From a bacterium (GTDB lineage: Bacteria; Elusimicrobiota; Elusimicrobia; Elusimicrobiales; UBA9959): 64,000 nucleotides of DNA. The translations under genes were made by a program, and so were the position numbers. How positions within the stretch are numbered: the stretch's first letter is position 1; the number at the start of each line of letters is the position of its first letter. Positions 35,959 through 43,711 of this stretch are shown piece after piece. The stretch lies in NCBI GenBank assembly GCA_021811185.1, contig JAJZPL010000009.1, positions 36,481 through 100,480 on the forward strand, in the 5' to 3' direction. The notes below the pieces were generated by a model. That model was not told the DNA's origin. It saw nothing but the letters and a program-made list of their open reading frames with translations, and searched no databases.

Positions 35959-36453
35959 TTACTTCGCGTCTTTTTTCCTTCTGGCCGCTATGGCCTTCAC
36001 CACGTGCGGCGGCACCAGCTTGGAAACATCGCCGCTGAAATGGGCTATATCGCGCACCACGCTGGACGACAGGTAGGTATAGCGCTGGCGCGGCATGAAG
36101 AAGACGGTCTCGATGTCAGGGTAGAGCGTGCGGTTGGCCGCGGCGATCTGGAACTCGTAGTCCAGGTCCGAGATGGCGCGCAGGCCCCTGATAACCACCT
36201 TGGTCTTTTTCTTTTTTACGTAGTCCACCAGCAGGCCCTCGAAGCAGTCCACCGACACATTCTTCTTGCCCTTCAGGGCCGTCTTCAGCATGGCCACGCG
36301 CTCTTCAACGCTGAACATGTGTTTTTTAGCGCTGTGCACGAACACGCTGACGATCAGATGGTCGAAGATGGTGGACGCCCGCTTGATGATATCCAGGTGG
36401 CCGAAAGTGACCGGGTCGAAACTGCCGGGGTAGACCGCGACTTTCTTTTTCAT
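35959..36453 (-). CDS. coaD: Pantetheine-phosphate adenylyltransferase
   Basis: The protein is 164 residues from ATG 36453. VYPGSFDPVTFGHLDIIKRA holds the nucleotidyltransferase T/HxGH motif, and YTYLSSSVVRDIAHF is the C-terminal ISSSxVR-type motif. It makes dephospho-CoA from phosphopantetheine, the fourth CoA step. No Shine-Dalgarno is visible. Instead a TATAAT box ends nine bases before the ATG, so the message may be leaderless. It is divergent from the WG-repeat gene, whose start has the same layout. Confidence 0.95.
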   Translation of the reverse strand: MKKKVAVYPGSFDPVTFGHLDIIKRASTIFDHLIVSVFVHSAKKHMFSVEERVAMLKTALKGKKNVSVDCFEGLLVDYVKKKKTKVVIRGLRAISDLDYEFQIAAANRTLYPDIETVFFMPRQRYTYLSSSVVRDIAHFSGDVSKLVPPHVVKAIAARRKKDAK

Positions 36454-36462
36454 ATTAGGGAA

Positions 36463-36468
36463 ATTATA
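36463..36468 (-). promoter_or_regulatory. -10 box TATAAT of coaD
   Basis: TATAAT on the minus strand is separated from the coaD ATG by only nine bases (TTCCCTAAT). With a start 7 bp downstream of the box, the 5' leader would be one or two bases. Confidence 0.65.
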
Positions 36469-36529
36469 CAACACTCTCGGGCGGGGATTAAGAAACCCGG
36501 CGCCTTGCTCCGGCCCCGCGAAAAAGTTG

Positions 36530-36535
36530 TATTAT
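36530..36535 (+). promoter_or_regulatory. -10 box TATTAT of the WG-repeat gene
   Basis: TATTAT is followed by CTTCCGT and then the ATG at 36543. TTGCTC lies 19 bp upstream of the box. The arrangement predicts a leaderless message and mirrors the divergent coaD promoter 60 bp away. Confidence 0.6.
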
Positions 36536-36542
36536 CTTCCGT

Positions 36543-37508
36543 ATGAAGACAATTTTTCTGGCACTTATTACGGCCTGGTGCGCCGCGGCCGGAGCGCAGG
36601 ACCTGGTCCCCTACCACGCGCAGCGCTGGGGGTTCGCCGCCCCCGGCGGCAAACTGGTCATTCCCGCCAGGTACGACTACGCCGAACCCTTCAGCGAGGG
36701 CCTGGCCCTGATCCGCGTCGGCACGGCGTACGGCTTCATAGACCGTTCCGGCAAGAAAGTGATAGCGCCCAAATACCAGTCCGCCGGTTCTTTCAGCGAA
36801 GGCTGCGCCCCGGTGAAGAGCAGGGGGCTCTGGGGCTGCGTGGATAAAGCGGGCAAGTCCGTGGTTCCGTTCGAATACGAGGAACTGCTGCCTTTCAAAG
36901 AAGGCGCCGCGCCGGCCAAGAAGGGAGGCCGCTGGGGACTGCTGCTTAAAGATACCCGTGAATTCCGCGGCGGCATCTACGAAGAGATCTACCCCGTGAG
37001 CGAAGGCCTGGCCCGGGTGAAAGTGAACGGAAAGTACGGATACATAGACCTTTCGGGGCGCGAGGTGCTGCCGCCGGTATACCCCGAGGCCTTCCCGTTC
37101 AGCGGCGGCTTCGCTACCGCCAGGCTGGGAGAGAAATACGGTTTCATCAGCCGGGCCACGCTTGGCTTCAAAGAAAAGCCCTATCTGGAGATAGGCCCCT
37201 ACAGCGACGGGCTGGCGCACGCGCAGTCCCTGCAGGAAGAGGGCCGCTGCGGGTATATCGATTCGGAGGGCAAGGTAGCGATCCCTTTCACTTTCACCAT
37301 GTGCGCCGCTTTTGACGACGGGCGGGCTCCCGTGCTTAAAGATATGGCCGCCGGCTGGGCCTACATCGATAAAAGCGGCAAGGCGGTGACCCCCTTCAAA
37401 TATACCCAGGCCGGCGGCTTCCGCGGCGGGCTGGCCAAGGTGGCGGTAAAGGACCGGACCTTTTACATAGACCTAAACGGTTTTGAATACACGCCCCAAA
37501 AGAAATAA
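36543..37508 (+). CDS. Secreted WG-repeat protein
   Basis: The protein is 321 residues with a short signal peptide (MKTIFLALITAWCAAAGA). About seven WG (KWG) repeats follow, each of the form 'G(Y/W)(I/V)D.SGK.V.P..Y..A..F.EG.A.V'. Examples are YGFIDRSGKKVIAPKY and YGYIDLSGREVLPP. These form beta-propeller-like scaffolds, usually for protein binding. It probably acts in the periplasm or at the outer surface. The partner is unknown. It is a single-gene unit. Confidence 0.9.
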   Translation: MKTIFLALITAWCAAAGAQDLVPYHAQRWGFAAPGGKLVIPARYDYAEPFSEGLALIRVGTAYGFIDRSGKKVIAPKYQSAGSFSEGCAPVKSRGLWGCVDKAGKSVVPFEYEELLPFKEGAAPAKKGGRWGLLLKDTREFRGGIYEEIYPVSEGLARVKVNGKYGYIDLSGREVLPPVYPEAFPFSGGFATARLGEKYGFISRATLGFKEKPYLEIGPYSDGLAHAQSLQEEGRCGYIDSEGKVAIPFTFTMCAAFDDGRAPVLKDMAAGWAYIDKSGKAVTPFKYTQAGGFRGGLAKVAVKDRTFYIDLNGFEYTPQKK

Positions 37509-37561
37509 AAGGATGCTTACCGACCTCGGGGAAATGAGGTCGATCCGCGCTTGCTCCGAAC

Positions 37562-37611
37562 AAAAAGAAAGGGTCCGCGAGAAACCCGTTTTATAAGGGC
37601 CGCGGACCCAT
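37562..37611 (-). ncRNA. Candidate small hairpin RNA, copy 1
   Basis: Predicted transcript of about 50 nt starting near 37610 on the minus strand. A 9-bp stem GGGTCCGCG (37609-37601) / CGCGGACCC (37579-37571) encloses a loop with the conserved word CCCTTATAAAACGGG. It is followed by TTTCTTTTT, an intrinsic terminator. A near-consensus promoter precedes it. Copy 2 at 40028-40077 has the same loop and a stem in which one G-C pair becomes A-T on both arms, which supports selection on RNA pairing. It lies between two genes in an otherwise empty 150-bp gap. Confidence 0.65.
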
Positions 37612-37615
37612 CCAT

Positions 37616-37643
37616 AGTATAGCAGGCGTATTCCCGTTGTCAA
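37616..37643 (-). promoter_or_regulatory. Near-consensus sigma-70 promoter of small RNA copy 1
   Basis: The -35 TTGACA is at 37643-37638 and the -10 TATACT at 37621-37616, with a 16-bp spacer ending in TGC, which also gives an extended -10 (TGCTATACT). It is one of the two best sigma-70 promoters in the window; the other is that of copy 2. Confidence 0.8.
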
Positions 37644-37659
37644 GGGGGGTAGCCCGGCG

Positions 37660-38520
37660 TTAATCCCCGCCCATGTGGCGCCAGGTCTGGTTCTGCCAGA
37701 CCGACTCGCCGAAGATGCGTTCCTGGTCCATGGCGGCCGCCTGGGCCGCCGCGGTCTCGGCCAGTTCCGGGGCCAGGACTATGGAGATCTCTATCGTCTG
37801 GTTGTCCTCGCTGATATCGCCCTTGAACCTGATGGGGACGCGCACCCCCACCCCGGTGCCCGAAGCCCCGCCGGGAGAACTGCCCTCGAAATGCCGGCCG
37901 TTCAGCGTGGCGGTACCGTAAACCGCGCCGGAAAAATCCCAGCAGCGCATCCTTATCACCAGTTGGCTGCCCTTCACGGCGAACTCGTAGCGCCAGCAGT
38001 CCATACCGTTCCCCCACGAACCTCTGAAGTCAGGCTTAGGCCCGGCCGGCGCGGGGGCGGGCGGCGGGGCCGCCTCGACTGCTTTTTTCGCGGCGCGCCC
38101 GGGAACATTAGCGAGGTCGTAAAAGCGCATGGCCTCCGCGGCTTCCTCGAAGCGCTTGGCGGACTCCAGGGCTTTACCCCTGTTGTAATAGCATTGCCCC
38201 CACCACGGGGCCAGTTCCAGCGCCTTCTCGTAAATTTTCGCCACCTTGTCGAAATCGTCGTCGTTCACGGCGTCGAGCTGCGCGGCCATCGCCCGGATAT
38301 AGAATTTCTTGGCCTCTACCGGGATGGGCGGCTTGCCGCGCATGGCGCGCACGTAGCGCAGCAGTTTTTCCCTGGCGGCGGCGTCCTCCGGGTTTTCCCT
38401 AACGTCGGACAGCAGCCGCAGGAAGACCTGCTGCTCCCCCGCGGGCGGCGGCGCCGCGCAGAGCGCCGCAGGCCGCAGCGCGGGCAGCGCCAGGAATACC
38501 GCGAAAATAATTTTACGCAT
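37660..38520 (-). CDS. Secreted TPR-like protein of unknown function
   Basis: The protein is 286 residues with a signal peptide (MRKIIFAVFLALPALRPAALCA). Helical repeats around 60-150 include KIYEKALELAPWWGQCYYNRGKALESAKRFEEAAEAMRFY in TPR style. A Pro/Ala linker (APPPAPAPAGPKP) follows, then a beta-rich domain beginning DFRGSWGNGMDCWRYEFAV with paired Cys. The second domain looks like a small lipocalin-like or Ig-like fold, but I do not recognise the family. The small-RNA promoter begins 17 bp after the stop. Confidence 0.75.
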   Translation of the reverse strand: MRKIIFAVFLALPALRPAALCAAPPPAGEQQVFLRLLSDVRENPEDAAAREKLLRYVRAMRGKPPIPVEAKKFYIRAMAAQLDAVNDDDFDKVAKIYEKALELAPWWGQCYYNRGKALESAKRFEEAAEAMRFYDLANVPGRAAKKAVEAAPPPAPAPAGPKPDFRGSWGNGMDCWRYEFAVKGSQLVIRMRCWDFSGAVYGTATLNGRHFEGSSPGGASGTGVGVRVPIRFKGDISEDNQTIEISIVLAPELAETAAAQAAAMDQERIFGESVWQNQTWRHMGGD

Positions 38521-38695
38521 AAACCCCGTGAAACAACCGGCTGCCGGCGGCAGCTCCGCCGGCGCGAAGTACGCCGGGACCGGCTTATATTTACAGGCTT
38601 TCCCCTATCCCAAGGACTGTTTAACATTTACTTCCGGAACCTGTCAAGAAGACCTTTCCCTGACGCGGAACTGGAGGTGGGGAGGGCATAAAAGA

Positions 38696-38701
38696 TATAA
38701 T
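38696..38701 (+). promoter_or_regulatory. -10 box TATAAT ahead of the S1-domain gene
   Basis: TATAAT lies 52 bp before the ATG at 38754 in the 233-bp divergent gap. No clear -35 is seen. The rest of the gap (38521-38753) holds a GCTGCCGGCGGCAGC palindrome and nothing else I can support. Confidence 0.5.
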
Positions 38702-38753
38702 AAGACCATACCCCGATCCGGCATACGGCCCGGCACCACACAACAAGGAACAC

Positions 38754-39956
38754 ATGAACAGCAACAACCAACCCCAGGAAGACCAGAACGAAGAAAATTT
38801 TGCGGAGATGTTCGAGCAGGCCTACAAAGAACCCTCCAGGATGGAACCCGGCCAGAAAGTAGAAGCCCCCATAATAAAGCTTACCCCCGAATGGGCCCTC
38901 ATAGAAGTGGGCGGCAAGGGCGAAGGCTACGTGGCCATCAGCGAACTTAAAGATTCAGCCGGCAACCTGATCGTCAAGGAAGGCGACCGGATCCGCGCGT
39001 GGTTCCTGCACACCGAAGAAGGCGAAATGCGCTTCACCACCAAGATCGGCACCGGCCCGGCCGCCATGGCCCAGCTCGGAGACGCTTTCAGGAGCCACAT
39101 CCCGCTGGCGGGCACCGTTTCCCGCGAGATGAAGGGCGGCTTCGAGATCACCATCAACGGCGGACTGCGGGCTTTCTGCCCCTTCTCGCAGATGGGCATC
39201 CGCCGCGAAGAGGACAAGGCCGCTTACATTGGAAAGGAATTCGCTTTCAACATCATCGAGATGGACCGCCGCAATATCGTGCTGTCCCGCCGCGAGATGG
39301 TGGAGAAGGAAAGGCAGGAAAAAGCCGCCGCCCTCAAAGAGACCCTGCACGAGGGAGACAAGGTGCACGGCACCGTAACCTCCATCCAGAAATTCGGCGC
39401 GTTCATCGACATCGGCGGCGTGGAAGGCCTGCTGCCGGTTTCCGAGATAGCCTGGAGCCGCACCGAGAACGTCAGCGACGTGCTCAAGTCCGGCCAGCAG
39501 GTGGACGTTATCGTCAAGAAACTGGACTGGGACAACCAGCGCATCTCTTTCAGCCTCAAGGACACCCTGCAGGACCCGTGGGAAACCGCCGACGCCAACT
39601 GGCCCTCCGGCACCTACCACACCGGCACTGTGACCCGCCTGGCCCCGTTCGGCGCGTTCATCTCCCTCGGCGAGGGCGTGGAAGGGCTGCTGCACGTCTC
39701 ACGCCTCGGCGGAGACCGCCGCGTCAACCATCCCGAAGACGTGCTGAAGGTCGGCCAGACCATCGAAGTGCGCATCGAATCGGTGGACAGCAGGAACCGC
39801 CGCATCTCCCTGATCCCGGCCGAAGTCAGCCGCGAGCAGGACGAGACCAACGCCACGCTGTCCAAGTACCAGGGCCAGGCCGAAACCGAAGCCCCCATGA
39901 TGGGCTCGATGGGCGAACAGCTCAAGCGCCAGCTGGAGAAGAAAGGCAAGATATAA
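38754..39956 (+). CDS. S1-domain RNA-binding protein (ribosomal protein S1-like)
   Basis: The protein is 400 residues from ATG with AAGGAACAC. Four S1 (OB-fold) repeats are seen: the first is divergent (GQKVEAPIIKLTPEWALIEVGGKGEGYVA). The second has a shortened core (AGTVSREMKGGFEITINGG). The third is GDKVHGTVTSIQKFGAFIDIGGVEGLLP and the fourth GTYHTGTVTRLAPFGAFISLGEGVEGLLH. Four repeats rather than six matches the shorter S1 homologues of many phyla. It probably brings mRNA to the ribosome or acts as a general RNA binder. It has its own strong terminator. Confidence 0.9.
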   Translation: MNSNNQPQEDQNEENFAEMFEQAYKEPSRMEPGQKVEAPIIKLTPEWALIEVGGKGEGYVAISELKDSAGNLIVKEGDRIRAWFLHTEEGEMRFTTKIGTGPAAMAQLGDAFRSHIPLAGTVSREMKGGFEITINGGLRAFCPFSQMGIRREEDKAAYIGKEFAFNIIEMDRRNIVLSRREMVEKERQEKAAALKETLHEGDKVHGTVTSIQKFGAFIDIGGVEGLLPVSEIAWSRTENVSDVLKSGQQVDVIVKKLDWDNQRISFSLKDTLQDPWETADANWPSGTYHTGTVTRLAPFGAFISLGEGVEGLLHVSRLGGDRRVNHPEDVLKVGQTIEVRIESVDSRNRRISLIPAEVSREQDETNATLSKYQGQAETEAPMMGSMGEQLKRQLEKKGKI

Positions 39957-39982
39957 GCCGGGGTTAAACCCGGCCTAAAGAA

Positions 39983-40025
39983 GAGGCTCAGCCCCGGAAA
40001 CGCGGCTGAGCCTCTCTTCTTTTAC
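39983..40025 (+). terminator. Rho-independent terminator of the S1-domain gene
   Basis: A 12-bp perfect stem (AGAGGCTCAGCC 39983-39994, GGCTGAGCCTCT 40005-40016) is followed by CTTCTTTT. A smaller hairpin (GCCGGG/CCCGGC, 39957-39974) precedes it. Confidence 0.9.
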
Positions 40026-40027
40026 CC

Positions 40028-40077
40028 CTAAAAGGAAGAGTCCGCGAATACCCGTTTGATAAGGGCCGCGGACTCAT
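40028..40077 (-). ncRNA. Candidate small hairpin RNA, copy 2
   Basis: Predicted transcript of about 48 nt starting near 40076 on the minus strand. The stem is GAGTCCGCG (40075-40067) / CGCGGACTC (40046-40038), the loop contains CCCTTATCAAACGGG, and TTCCTTTT follows. Compared with copy 1, the stem changes one G-C pair to A-T on both sides and the loop word changes at one base. The promoter has identical -35 and -10 boxes and spacing. As in copy 1, it begins shortly after the stop of a minus-strand gene and faces the 3' end of a plus-strand gene. Confidence 0.65.
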
Positions 40078-40081
40078 TGAT

Positions 40082-40109
40082 AGTATAGCAGACGGATTTT
40101 AACTGTCAA
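40082..40109 (-). promoter_or_regulatory. Near-consensus sigma-70 promoter of small RNA copy 2
   Basis: TTGACA (40109-40104), a 16-bp spacer ending in TGC and TATACT (40087-40082). The boxes and the TGC are identical to copy 1, while most of the spacer differs, so the promoter elements themselves are conserved. Confidence 0.8.
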
Positions 40110-40123
40110 GACCCAAAAAAGGA

Positions 40124-40936
40124 CTAGATTTCCCCTGCCTGCCCCTCGTTAATATTGAAATACACCGCCTTCGGGTTATGGAAGACTATGGCGGACACCG
40201 AAGCCTCCGGGTCCATCATGAAACCGTCGGTCAACTTAATGCCGGTATCAGGTTCGGGCCGCAGCAGGTCGAACAGCAGCTTCTGGTTGGCCAGGTCCGG
40301 GGCCACCGGGTAACCGAAAGAATACCGTTTGCCGCGGTACTTGCTCCGGAGCAGCGGCTTAACGGGTTCCTCTTCGGCTATGCCCCAGGCCTTGCGGACC
40401 TGGTAATGGACCACGTCGGCGAAGGCCTCGGCGAGCGTCAGGGCCAGCGCCTCCGCCAGGTAGGAGCGCACATAATTCCCCGCCTCGCGCTCCCTGCGGG
40501 AGAACTCCGGCACTCCCTCGCCGCAGGTTACCGCGAAAAGGGCCGCGTAATCCCGCCGGCCGCCGACAGGCTCCGCGAAGTCCGCCAGGCACAGCCCCTC
40601 CCCGCCTTTCTGCCGCGGGAAAGCGAAGGCAGCCAGCTTAGCTCCGCCGTTGCCGTAAAAGAACAGTTCGTCGCCCGAACCGTTTACCGGGAAGAATCGG
40701 TAAACGCCGCGCGGCTTAAAAATCTTTTTTTCAATTATCTCCGCCTTAAGCGCGCCGACGAGCTTCGCGGTTTCCCGCACCTTCGCTTCGTCGGTCTTCT
40801 TCAGCTTCAGGAAACGCAGGTTGAACAAACCTTCGTCCATGTTTTCAAACAATTCAGCAAGCGCCGGCTCCACGAAGTGCCGCTCCAGATCCCCCGGAAC
40901 GGGAATATCGTCGGGGCGGTATTTCCCTTCGGTCAC
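40124..40936 (-). CDS. Methionine synthase reactivation domain as a separate protein
   Basis: The protein is 270 residues from a GTG that overlaps the metH stop (GTGA). It matches the C-terminal AdoMet-binding activation domain of MetH: RYSFGYPVAPDLANQKLLFDLL, then DGFMMDPEASVSAIVFHNPKAVYF. In most bacteria this domain is fused to MetH; here it is a free subunit. It would re-methylate oxidised cob(II)alamin on MetH using AdoMet and an electron donor such as flavodoxin. The electron donor is not in the window. Confidence 0.9.
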   Translation of the reverse strand: MTEGKYRPDDIPVPGDLERHFVEPALAELFENMDEGLFNLRFLKLKKTDEAKVRETAKLVGALKAEIIEKKIFKPRGVYRFFPVNGSGDELFFYGNGGAKLAAFAFPRQKGGEGLCLADFAEPVGGRRDYAALFAVTCGEGVPEFSRREREAGNYVRSYLAEALALTLAEAFADVVHYQVRKAWGIAEEEPVKPLLRSKYRGKRYSFGYPVAPDLANQKLLFDLLRPEPDTGIKLTDGFMMDPEASVSAIVFHNPKAVYFNINEGQAGEI

Positions 40937-43452
40937 TTCCCGACCCCCAGGTTAAGCGCGTAATTCAGGCCTTCCATGGCGTCCTTGGCGTAGAAAACCT
41001 GGCCGGGGTAGACCGGTACGATGTTGTTGGCGGTGAACTTTTCGGTAAGGGCGGCGCCGCCCACCAGCAGCGGGGCCTTGATCCCGGCGGCGGCCAGCTC
41101 CCGCGCGGTAATGGTCATCTGCTCGCAGGAGCGCACCAGCAGGCCGGACAGGCCGATGAGGTCGGGGCGGGATTTTACGGCGGCGGCCACTACGTCCTCG
41201 GGCGCCACCTTCACGCCCAGGTCTTCCACCTCGTAACCGTTGCTCTCGAAAATTATGCCCACCAGGTTCTTGCCGATATCGTGCACGTCGCCCTTCACCG
41301 TGGCCAGCAGCAGCTTGCCGCGCTTGGGGGCCTTCTGCGCCTTCAGCGCGGGCTCCAGCGCGGTCACCGCGGCCTTGGCGGCCTCGGCGCTCTGCAGCAC
41401 CTCGGTCACGATCAGGTCCCCGGCGGAGAAGCATTTGCCCACCTCGGCCATGGCCTGCATGATGGGCCCGTTCACGATGTCCAGCGGCGAAGTGTCGACG
41501 AGCAGGGCTGCCACGGCCTCGGCTATGCCGGCGCGGGTGCCGTTCAGCACGGCGAGGCGCAGCTTCTCGGCCGGCGGGGCGTCTTGCGCCGCCGGGACAG
41601 CCGCGCCCTTCTTGGCGTCGCGGTAGCGGGCCGCAAAGGCCTGCGCCGCGTCCGGCTTCCGGGCGAAGATCAGGTCGTCGGCCAGCGCTTTTTCCTCGTC
41701 GGAGATGGCGGCGTAGCGTTTGAGCTTCTCGATGTTCACTATGGCGATATCCAGCCCGGCTTTGACGGCGTGGTGCAGGAACACGGAATTGAGCACCTCC
41801 CGGGAAGCTGGCGGCAGGCCGAAAGAGACGTTGCTCACGCCCAGGATGGTCTTAACTCCGGGAAACTCTTTCTTTATGGTCGCGATAGCCTTTATGGTCT
41901 CCTCGCCGGTGCGGGCGTGCTCGCCGCCCACCGCTACCGGGAACACCAGCGTGTCGAATACGATATCCTCGGCCTTAAGGCCGCACTCCTTGGTGAGGAA
42001 AGCGTAGGCGCGGCGCGCTATGGCCACCTTGCGCTCCGCGTCCAGCGGCAGGCCGTGGGCCTTATCCTCGTCGATACAGCCGAACACCAGCTTGGCGCCG
42101 TAGGTTTTCACCAGCTCGGCGGCGGCGCGCGGCTTTTCGGGCCCGAACTCGAAATTTACGGAATTGAGGAGCGCCTTGCCCGGCGCGGTCTTAAGCGCCT
42201 CTTCCATCACGGCCAGGTCGGTGGTGTCGGTCATCAGCGGCAGGCGCACGGACTTGGTCAGGCGGGGCAGAAAGGTCTTAACGTCTTCCAGCTCGTTCCT
42301 TTCGGGGTTGGCCAGGCACACGTCCAGCACGTGAGCGCCGGCGGCCGCCTGGGCCTTGCCCAGCGCCAGCGCGCCGTCCCAGTCGCCGGCGGCCACCATG
42401 TCGCGGAACTTCCTGGAGCCTATGGAATTGTTGCGCTCGCCGGCCATCACCGGGGGCTCTATCTCGTCATAGAACAGGGCCTCCACGCCGGAGACCACCC
42501 AGGGGGCGGCGGCGGAGAGCGCGCGGGGCTTTACGCCCTTAACGGCTTCGGCCAGGGCCTTTATGTGCGCCGGGTTGGTGCCGCAGCAGCCTCCCGCCAG
42601 GTTCAGCAGGCCGCCCTTCACGAAGCTCCCCATCACGGAGGCGAATTTTTCCGGGGTTTCCAGGTAACGGCCGTTCTCGTCGGGCATGCCCGCGTTGGGC
42701 ATGGCGAAAACGGGGAACTGGGCGCGGGCGGACAGGCGCTCCAGGCGCAGGCGCAGGCCCTCGGGACCGGTGGAGCAGTTGAAACCTATGGCGGCCAGCG
42801 GGAAGTGTTCCACGGCGGCGTAGAAGGCTTCGGCGTCGTGGCCGGAGAGCATCTTGTTGCTGGCGTCCATGGTGGCGGAGACAACCACGGGGACCTCGAG
42901 GCCGGTCTTTTTGAAGGCTTGGCGCACGGCGGCGAGGCCGGCCTTGAGGTTCAGGATATCGTGCGCGGTCTCCAGCAGCAGGATGTCGGCGCCGCCGTCG
43001 AGCAGCGCGGTGAGCTGCTCGAGGTAGATGGCGCGGAGGTCGTCGAACGAGAGGCCGCCGGTGACGAAGAGGGCCTTGTTGGTGGGGCCTACGGAACCGG
43101 CTACGTATCTTTTATGGCCGGAGGCGGAATATTTGTCGGCGGCGGCGCGGGCGAGCTTTACCGAGGCGAGGTTGAATTCGCGGACGCGGGCGGCGAGGCC
43201 GTACTCGGCGAGGACGGCGGCGTTGGCGCCGAAGGTGTTGGTCTCCACGAAGTCGGCGCCGGCGGCGAGGTAGTCTTCGTGGACTTTCTGGATTATCTCC
43301 GGTTTTGCTACGGAGAGGATCTCGTTGAGGCCTTCGTGGCCGGCGTAGTCGGCTTCTTTGAGGCCGAAGGTCTGGAGGTAGGTACCCATGGCGCCGTCGA
43401 AGACGGGGATGCGCTCCGCCAGCAGTTTTTTCATTTCATTGTTCGAGATCAT
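40933..43452 (-). CDS. metH: B12-dependent methionine synthase (lacks activation domain)
   Basis: The protein is 839 residues from ATG 43452 with AGGAAAA in front. Domain 1 (about 1-300) is the homocysteine methyltransferase with zinc Cys ligands in GFNCSTGPEG and GGCCGTNPAHI. Domain 2 (about 340-600) is the methyltetrahydrofolate (pterin) barrel. Domain 3 (about 630-839) is the cobalamin cap and Rossmann domain with GDVHDIGKNLVG (DxHxxG His ligand). It ends just after the B12 domain; the activation domain is encoded by the next overlapping gene. It makes methionine from homocysteine. A structured 140-bp element lies upstream. Confidence 0.95.
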   Translation of the reverse strand: MISNNEMKKLLAERIPVFDGAMGTYLQTFGLKEADYAGHEGLNEILSVAKPEIIQKVHEDYLAAGADFVETNTFGANAAVLAEYGLAARVREFNLASVKLARAAADKYSASGHKRYVAGSVGPTNKALFVTGGLSFDDLRAIYLEQLTALLDGGADILLLETAHDILNLKAGLAAVRQAFKKTGLEVPVVVSATMDASNKMLSGHDAEAFYAAVEHFPLAAIGFNCSTGPEGLRLRLERLSARAQFPVFAMPNAGMPDENGRYLETPEKFASVMGSFVKGGLLNLAGGCCGTNPAHIKALAEAVKGVKPRALSAAAPWVVSGVEALFYDEIEPPVMAGERNNSIGSRKFRDMVAAGDWDGALALGKAQAAAGAHVLDVCLANPERNELEDVKTFLPRLTKSVRLPLMTDTTDLAVMEEALKTAPGKALLNSVNFEFGPEKPRAAAELVKTYGAKLVFGCIDEDKAHGLPLDAERKVAIARRAYAFLTKECGLKAEDIVFDTLVFPVAVGGEHARTGEETIKAIATIKKEFPGVKTILGVSNVSFGLPPASREVLNSVFLHHAVKAGLDIAIVNIEKLKRYAAISDEEKALADDLIFARKPDAAQAFAARYRDAKKGAAVPAAQDAPPAEKLRLAVLNGTRAGIAEAVAALLVDTSPLDIVNGPIMQAMAEVGKCFSAGDLIVTEVLQSAEAAKAAVTALEPALKAQKAPKRGKLLLATVKGDVHDIGKNLVGIIFESNGYEVEDLGVKVAPEDVVAAAVKSRPDLIGLSGLLVRSCEQMTITARELAAAGIKAPLLVGGAALTEKFTANNIVPVYPGQVFYAKDAMEGLNYALNLGVGK

Positions 43453-43493
43453 AATTTTTCCTAATCCAAGTTTAATAAACCGCAAGATGCCCA

Positions 43494-43633
43494 GTCGGGG
43501 CGGGCAGGGGGACCGGAACGCAAAACGCGTTCGGCCACACCGTGGCCTCACTCCACATTCGGCTCCGGCGCTTACGCAAGCCGGAGCCTCACGAGGGTTT
43601 TGCTAACCCGGTCCCCCTGTCCGCCCCTCCGAC
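43494..43633. repeat. Long imperfect inverted repeat with nested hairpins upstream of metH
   Basis: Outer arms at about 43494-43516 and 43608-43633 pair over some 23 bases around the shared core GGGGGACCGG, with a few mismatches. Next to them CGCAAAACG faces GGTTTTGC. Inside are GGCCAC/GTGGCC (43533-43547) and GGCTCCGGC/GCCGGAGCC (43561-43588). The whole piece can fold as a cruciform or a multi-stem RNA. It lies in the 259-bp gap between tatD and metH and could be a mobile palindrome or the structured leader of metH. I do not recognise a known riboswitch. Confidence 0.6.
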
Positions 43634-43711
43634 CGAGCTCTCCGTAAAATCTTCTATTACCGGCTCTTCATCCCCTTCCCTCATTTCACTGAAAAAAACC
43701 GGCCGGCCGCG

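Noticed and set aside
41281-43464. Long plus-strand open frame opposite metH
   Set aside because: Shadow of metH; no recognisable domains and no ribosome site.
43494-43633. Cobalamin or SAM riboswitch upstream of metH
   Set aside because: The region is structured, but I cannot find the conserved B12-box or SAM-box sequences, so I only report a structured element.
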